Source of the DNA: Auricularia sp. M13
Taxonomy: Eukaryota; Basidiomycota; Agaricomycetes; Auriculariales; Auriculariaceae
NCBI GenBank assembly: GCA_037042915.1
Contig: CM073197.1
Location: 3,658,001 to 3,722,000 of the forward strand
Direction of reading: 5' to 3'
Length of the DNA stretch: 64,000 nt
The number at the start of each line of letters is the position of its first letter. Position 1 is the first letter of the stretch. This document shows, piece after piece, positions 58,537 to 64,000 of this stretch. Both the position numbers and the translations under genes were made by a program. The notes under the pieces were generated by a model. The model had not been told where the DNA came from and did no database searches. It saw only the letters and a list, made by a program, of their open reading frames with translations.

Positions 58537-59918
58537 TTAGAGGGGCACACAAGCAGTCGCGTTAGCGGCGACGGTGAAACCCCGCTCGCAGGAGGAGACT
58601 GAACAGGGAGGATCAGAGTCAATTCAGAAACCTAATTCATGACAACTCACCAACGCAGGAGCCGCGATCGCAACCGACGTTCCATGCGTGGGGGATGGCG
58701 GTGCAGTCCTTGCCCTCGCCCGTAGCCACGCAGCCGCCGCACGACTCGAGCTCGACCTTGGTGTCCAGGCTAGGCAGAAAACTGAGTAACTGACTCAAAC
58801 AATCTCGGAATGTCGACTAACCACTCGTATTCGCCACCAAACAGACCCGGAATCGGGCATGCCTGGAGACCTTTCGGGCACTCGGTCGTGTCGACGCGCT
58901 TCTTCTTAAGCGGGCTGGCGCGCTTGGAGGGCTCAGGAGCCGGGGGCTCGCAAGTGCAAGGGCGAGGGTTCCAGCGCCAGCGGCCTGGGCAGGTCGGCTT
59001 CGGGGGTGCGGGGAAGTGGGGGACACAGCAGCCCTTGCCGTTGTGCCACGACCAGTCGCTAGGGCACTGATTTCCAGGACTGTACAACGAAGATGAGCCT
59101 CACGATTGACGACCGCCCAATGATATCCTACTTACGGAGGAGTAGGAGGGCGAGGCGGGCCGCCGTGGGGCAGGCAGCAGTTGCGCTCGCCCCAGTAGAA
59201 CTCGCCGCCCTTGCAGGTAGGCTTCGGTGGCGCGTGGCAGCACTGGTCGCTGGGAGACCAAACGTCCGTGCCGCAAGACGGCGGGCTCTGGAACCCGGGC
59301 TGCTTGGGAACGCAGATGCTGTTTGCCTCGCGCCAATACCAGCCAGACGGGCACGACGATCCACGGCTATATGAAGGAGCAGATAAGCAGCCAATCTCAT
59401 TGGTGGATGCGAGGAGAAAATCGACTCACGGAGGTTGGGGAGGGTTGGTCGGGCCACCCTTGACGATGCAAGTGCCGAGGAAGTCATACCAAAATTTGTT
59501 GTTGCCGCACTTGGGAGGCTTGCAGGCGAAGGCGGAGACGTCCCAGACATAGTTGTTGCCGCAGGACACGGCGTTTGCCACCTGGGCGTTCTTGGGCGCA
59601 CAGGAGTTAAGTGAAGGCGACCAGTACCACTTGTCCGGGCAGCCGGTCAGAGCGCTATCACGAAACGATATGAGAGACCATGACAATTCCAAGCAGGGAG
59701 TCGTAACTCACGGAGGATCCACGATGTTAGCGGGACCGCCCTTGGGAAGACTGCGGAACGAATCAGCACTCTCGCCGTTGGCGATGCGATGCGAGCGAGT
59801 CTCACCAGATGTTCTTGGCCGTCCATAAAAACTTGTTGGTACCGCAGTTGGTGGCGATAACCGATCCGGTGAGAGAGGCAATGAGTGCGAGGCTGGAAAG
59901 AGAGTGGGGGCCGACCAT
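58537..59918 (-). CDS. Secreted cysteine-rich protein with CPL1-like domain
   Basis: Seven exons (59918-59806, 59750-59712, 59654-59430, 59366-59136, 59079-58822, 58769-58651, 58598-58537) give 348 aa. Signal peptide ([16 protein letters not shown]), then a series of W/C modules ([70 protein letters not shown]) separated by proline-rich spacers. Next is a basic segment ([17 protein letters not shown]) with Kex2-type KR sites, then the CPL1-like domain ([52 protein letters not shown]). Named after Cryptococcus Cpl1, the domain occurs in secreted or surface proteins of basidiomycetes. Exon joins mostly fall at phase 2 after PP codons, suggesting modules spread by exon duplication. Confidence 0.85.
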
Positions 59919-61347
59919 GGCTGCCGGACACAGAGAGGGAAAGAGGGAAGGAACCGAGGAGGGTGAGAGCGAGAAAACTCTCTCGCGTTTCTGGTTATAA
60001 ACCTGTAGCCTCGGAGCCGCTCTGGATCCTCTCAGGGTGAACGCGGTGCTTGACCGTTTCGTGTTGAGCGCTACGCTATGTCATTAGCGCCAACCTCCTT
60101 TTCCTTCGCTGCGGCGCCTTCCCTTTCAGCCCACAGAAATTCTCAATGCGAAAAGAATCCTCCTCTGGCCCTCAGTGCGGTTTTCCAGGTTGTAAGGACA
60201 GTTCTTGAGCAGGATGCCGGATACTCGGTTTCCGAAATCGGCCGGGATTGTCGCTTGCATCGCAGGAATAGACCGCGCCAAGGCAAATCCAGTCTAATGC
60301 TAGCACGGCAACCAGGCGTGAGTTCGTGTCAACAGCCCTTTGAGCGATCGCGTCGCGGGTTGCCAACTCGCGTGCCTGAGGACTGGGCTTCAGGTGTCCA
60401 CGCAGCGTCGCCGTTGAGGTCCGCAACCAGAGCGGCAGCGGCAATTAATATTCGGCGCTTATGAAACATGATAGGAGAAAGCCCTGGGAAAAACACGTCG
60501 ATGTACAGCTTCGACAACCAGAAGCCATGGATCCGACGACCAGACCGACGACTGACAGGTCGATCCCGGATACTGAGAACGCCGTTAAACTTCTTGTCCT
60601 TTCCGATTCCGAATAAGCTACCAGCCTGCATTGATGCGTTTTAGTAGCTGTGTGGGTACTTCGGGGAGCTGTGCGTTGTCCAACTCGAGGAGGCTCCGCC
60701 GAACGAGAAACAGCGGATGTACCGAGGCATCAGCGTGGGCCACTGGGTGTACTGTTCAGCAACGTAGGAACCGACAAGAGTCGTGCCTGAGTTCCTGGGA
60801 GAGCAGTGCATAGCGTAGAACTTAGCGGGGCTTCAGTCTAGGCCACAAAGTTCCATCGACGACAACGTATCCGTTGCATGCATGGGCAGTTGAAGCTATG
60901 AGCCAGAGCAGATTCTCCGGGGCCGGCAAAGCTCATGGCAGGCAGATGCAAGAAAGGAACATCGGCATAGGCTCGCTGGACTACTCGGAGTCACTCGACG
61001 ACGCAGCGTGTGTCATTTGCCCTGGCATGCACCAGCAGCACTAACCTCCTATGAGGACAAGACCCTGAGTTATCTCGAGGAGAGCGTTCAGCGCGTTGAA
61101 CAAAACACAGCGCAGCCTTCGTAGAAGAGAGGTGACCGTAACCGGAAGAGCGCAGTGCGCTCGGATGTATATCCCCCAGCCCCGGACTTAGCATGAGCAG
61201 TGCGAAACATTTCCCGCCCCACGTGTAGTTAGTTGCATCACGAATCGGTATATCATGCAGCTGAACAGCATACAAATTCGGAAACCCAAGGAAACAAAGT
61301 ACTAAGGTCGCGAGGTACATAGAGCTAGGGTAGCGCGCACGCAGCTC
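59919..61347. other. No confident gene; minus-strand remnants
   Basis: About 1.4 kb. One frame (60991-61320, minus) opens with a signal-like MYLATLVLCFLGFPNLYAVQ and another (60329-60631, minus) contains FHGFWLSK-like and MFHKRRILIAAAALVADL stretches. They do not join into one coherent model, so they may be exons of a decayed or fast-evolving gene. Confidence 0.35.
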
Positions 61348-62643
61348 TCAATCGTCCGTCAGATCTATGACAGTACCGGCAGCGGCACCGACTTCGATCT
61401 CCGAGGGTACTTCGCGCTTGACAGCGCGTCGTGAAGAGCCGGGCTCGTCATCAGCCGTGAGGTCTACGACCGCCCCTACAGCGAAGGGAAAGGGCTCGCG
61501 CTTAACGTTTGGCGGAGGCTGGCCGAGATCATCCGCCAGTCGCGCTTCAATGTTGCGCATCTCATCCTACAGCAGATTGAGCATGTCAGCATGGAGAGAT
61601 ACAAGCGACTGACCTTGAGCTCTCGCAAACGCCGACGCGCTTCATCGTGCTCCTCAACGCAAATGCGCTTCGCTGGCTTCACATCTTCTGGCTCAACGTC
61701 TGCGCCTTGTGAGGCGTCGCGCTGCCGTTTATCGCCCAATGCTGCAGGTCGTTTGACTTGAATAATATCCTGGGCGACAAGGTAATCTGATCAAGCTCAG
61801 TCTAGAAATTGCACGGGGAGCGAGCGCCAACCGCACCTCGGGATCTATACTTGAAGACGAAAGCGACGTACGGAATAGGATCGCTGGATTTATATGGTCG
61901 CGATTTCACCAAATGGGTTCGTTTCGCTTCCTCCAGCTCGCCCGTGCTATGGCCCGGTCAAAAGCACGTTAAGACACGTATACGTGCACGCACGACACAG
62001 ATTGACCCCCGAGGACGCGCTTCTTGTTACGTTCATGCACAACCGGTTTCGGAAGGTCGTAACGATGCGTGCTATAATGCAGTTCGTCCTCTGAATCGAC
62101 CTTTCTTCGGTCAATGACGACTTTGATAGTGCCAAGGTCGTCTTCTTTGCCACCAGGAGCACTGTATTTGGGGTCGTCTAAGCTGGGTAAGCCACTGTTG
62201 CGGTGTTCCGGTGGCAGAGTGGTTACACACCTGTTACGTGAAGAGGTGCGAATTGAAAACGCGTGTATGTGATGGGGGTAGGTCTGAACCCAGCGTGCGT
62301 GTGGTCTGTATCCTTTGGAACCCAACGTTTGACCACGGCCCCGTCTATGTGAATGACCTGGCTAGTTCGTGGACGACGTCCTTCTCGAACCTGTCGAACG
62401 GCGATGCTGAATGGCTGCCGTATGCTTCATTGAGCGCGGGTCACAATAGAAACAAGAATAGTGTACAATACCTTTCCCACTTCGCTTGCAATCCAGCCGG
62501 TAACGGTACGCTCATCCACATTGGGCAAGTAGGTTTCGAGTTCCTTGCCCTCGCAAACAATGGCGGCCTGGTAGCCTGAAGTGTAGATTAAACATCAGGT
62601 CACGGATATTTCATGACTCTGGTGTACCGTGCAGTTCGAGCAT
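61348..62643 (-). CDS. DUF7918-domain protein (copy 2) with SUMO-type motifs
   Basis: Seven exons (62643-62628, 62575-62472, 62414-62227, 62194-61997, 61946-61837, 61786-61614, 61566-61348) give 335 aa. The start MLELHGYQAAIVCEGKELET and exons 1 and 2 (16 and 104 nt, same phase) parallel the DUF7918 gene at 32678. Domain blocks: VTGWIASEVGKPFSIAVRQ, DDLGTIKVVIDRRKV, PVVHERNKKRVLGG, PYVAFVFKYRSRDYLVAQ. The C-terminus is short and charged, with a small coiled coil (EARRRLRELKDEMRNIEARL), then two repeats of a VKRE site followed by a VVDLTADDE or VIDLTDD segment. VKRE fits the sumoylation consensus and V-I/V-D-L-T fits a SUMO-interacting motif. A nuclear regulatory role is inferred. Confidence 0.85.
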
Positions 62644-62952
62644 GCACGCAACGTCGCACTTGTACGTAGACAACGGTGGTGAAAGGTGAAAGACAGCTTG
62701 GAAGCGCCGGCTCGGAGAATCTCCGCGATAACGGGTTTAACGCTACCAAGAGCTAGGCGCCTTTTGTAAGACAAAAATCGTCTCAGTTTTGGCCAACGAA
62801 CGGCATGGCACCCAACCCTAGAGTTCTGATGTCTTGGCCATTGTGTTTTAGGTGATGCGTCGCATTAAGTTGAGTAACCAAGGTCTGTAATACATGGACA
62901 ATTTCAGTGAGCACTTCAATCTGACTTCAATCGTTCGTAGCAAAGGAACCAA
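62644..62952. other. Intergenic spacer
   Basis: About 310 bases upstream of the DUF7918 gene and downstream of the F-box gene; nothing recognised. Confidence 0.4.
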
Positions 62953-63960
62953 TCAGTCACTCGAATTTAGGGGGCTCCAGATGGGCTCGTCGTGTGCCCA
63001 AAGACTTTCCTGCCGCGAAATATGACGCTGCCAGGCCTCCACGGCGCATTTAATGCCGAGCGGGTCGCGGCCCACGACGACGTTTCGAACACGGCGCAGG
63101 AAAAGTCGCTGGTCCCGCCACGTGGCCAAATTCATAAAATCATTGCGCCGCGGCATGCGCGGGCTACTTGAGGACGATACCAGCGGCGCGGGGATGCGGC
63201 ACGTCATCGCCTCAAGCGCGGGCAAGTGCAAGTGCCACCCGGCCATGGCGTTGTAGCTGGAGATGTAAACGCCGTAGGACCCCCAATAGGCCGGCTCGTC
63301 GTAGCTGAATTGCGTGACGTGCGCGAACGGGTTTTCCTCCCCAGTTCGGTCGCGGTCTTCGTTGTAGAAGACGTCGAGACCTGTGAGTGCCGCCGAACTC
63401 GCCATGTGGAGATGCGTGAGGCGCAGAGGCCGCCGAAGGGCCAGGCGCTGGAAGTACGCGTCGAAGCCGCCGTTTCCAAAGCCGAGGCGCGACTCTTTGT
63501 CCAGCACGGGCTCCCAGAAGACCGCGAGCGGGCAAAGAATCGAGACGTGTGTCAGCGATTTTAAGTCGGCATCGCTCTTGCGCACGATGATCTCGCAGAG
63601 GATGTCCAGCGGGGCCTGGATGGCCCACATCATAGAACCCGAAGCGCAGAATTTCACGAGAGAAACCAGAGCGGCCACGAGCGCCGGGTAGTAATCCCAG
63701 CTCAATGCCCTGCCGAGGTTGATTGATATATCCTGGACATATTTCGCTGCTGGAGTAGGTGCATTCCTGAATGCAAGCACTTTGTGTTCAGAATCTAGGG
63801 CGATAGAGCGGTACAGATGCAATAGAGCGATGGAATTGAAACTGCGGGATGCGCGTGCAGTCCTGGCAAGTGTTGGTCCGTCGTCGTGCGCATGTAGTAG
63901 AATGAGGTCCACGAGTTCAATTGGCAGAGGAGGTACAGTGCGAATGCCTGGGATGTTCAT
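62953..63960 (-). CDS. F-box-like protein
   Basis: A single uninterrupted frame of 335 aa, unusual in this intron-dense region. The N-terminus (LPIELVDLILLHAHDDGPTL, ARASRSFNSIALLHLYRSIA) is a typical fungal F-box, which docks to Skp1 in SCF ubiquitin ligases. The remainder has leucine-rich irregular helices (LRLTHLHMASSAALTGL) as in mushroom F-box proteins that vary in their substrate part. It ends with an NLATWRDQRLFLRRVRNVVV segment. The start codon at 63960 leaves only 40 bases of window upstream, so an earlier exon cannot be excluded. Target unknown. Confidence 0.75.
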   Translation of the reverse strand: MNIPGIRTVPPLPIELVDLILLHAHDDGPTLARTARASRSFNSIALLHLYRSIALDSEHKVLAFRNAPTPAAKYVQDISINLGRALSWDYYPALVAALVSLVKFCASGSMMWAIQAPLDILCEIIVRKSDADLKSLTHVSILCPLAVFWEPVLDKESRLGFGNGGFDAYFQRLALRRPLRLTHLHMASSAALTGLDVFYNEDRDRTGEENPFAHVTQFSYDEPAYWGSYGVYISSYNAMAGWHLHLPALEAMTCRIPAPLVSSSSSPRMPRRNDFMNLATWRDQRLFLRRVRNVVVGRDPLGIKCAVEAWQRHISRQESLWAHDEPIWSPLNSSD

Positions 63961-64000
63961 TTGCAGGCCAAGTAGCAGTTCGGCACATCACGCAGCGCTG

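Noticed and set aside
62205-62291. tRNA-like A box (GGTGGCAGAGTGGTT) and weak B box (GGTCTGAACCC)
   Set aside because: No acceptor-stem pairing and mismatched anticodon and T stems. The sequence is fully explained as exon 3/intron 3 of the minus-strand DUF7918 gene.
1-64000. CRISPR arrays, bacterial operons or rRNA
   Set aside because: No regular spacer-repeat arrays, ribosome-binding sites or rRNA cores; the splicing pattern is clearly eukaryotic.

Overview
The window looks like nuclear DNA of a filamentous basidiomycete, probably an Agaricomycete. Nearly every gene is broken by many introns of about 45-65 nt with GT...AG ends, coding DNA is GC-rich, and the gene content fits a plant-litter or wood-decay mushroom: a CBM1-bearing GH7 cellobiohydrolase, a GH105-type hydrolase, a Kre9/Knh1-like wall protein, two DUF7918 genes and a Plavaka transposon. 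Gene models were built by hand from splice signals and reading phase. Most close to a whole number of codons, which is good internal support, but none has been checked against transcripts.

Bases 1 to about 31,000 are an accessory, turned-over region. It holds a decayed LINE-like reverse transcriptase (about 120-1,700) and a shorter relic (about 17,700), a 328-bp near-perfect hairpin element (1,893-2,220), two opposed copies of an HNH-nuclease gene (one intact, one broken), a truncated PP2A scaffold-subunit pseudogene joined to the intact HNH copy, two intact paralogous short-chain dehydrogenase/reductase (SDR) genes plus a third 3' fragment that carries the same downstream flank, a decayed fungal-family gene (about 20-21 kb), and an apparently whole multi-exon Plavaka/CACTA-type transposase gene (23,302-26,514). 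Several kilobases (5.2-8.3, 10.3-11.6 and 12.9-15.9 kb) show no supportable gene but contain short repeats and palindromes. Intact genes in this half encode a GH105-type hydrolase, a small 70-aa protein behind a clear TATA box, a GPI-type Kre9-like protein, a coiled-coil protein of unknown function and glucose-6-phosphate 1-epimerase.

Bases 31,000 to 64,000 are denser and more core-like: an unresolved gene with a possible cyclin-like segment, a DUF7918 protein, a TMEM135-like membrane protein, GH7 cellobiohydrolase, the 11.3-kb VPS13 lipid-transfer gene (about 36 exons), a HIT zinc-finger (ZNHIT2-like) gene, an MFS transporter, a single-pass membrane protein of a mushroom-type family, a secreted cysteine-rich CPL1-like protein, a second DUF7918 gene with duplicated SUMO-type motifs, and an F-box protein. 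GH7/VPS13 and MFS/membrane-protein are convergent pairs. VPS13/ZNHIT2 and G6P-epimerase/31.1-kb gene are divergent pairs.

No tRNA, rRNA or CRISPR array was supportable. The most unusual signals are the hairpin element, the opposed HNH and SDR duplications, a GC-AG intron verified by an intact paralogue, the paired SUMO-consensus/SIM tail on a DUF7918 protein, and a palindromic CCATGG that puts overlapping ATGs on both strands at the ZNHIT2 start.
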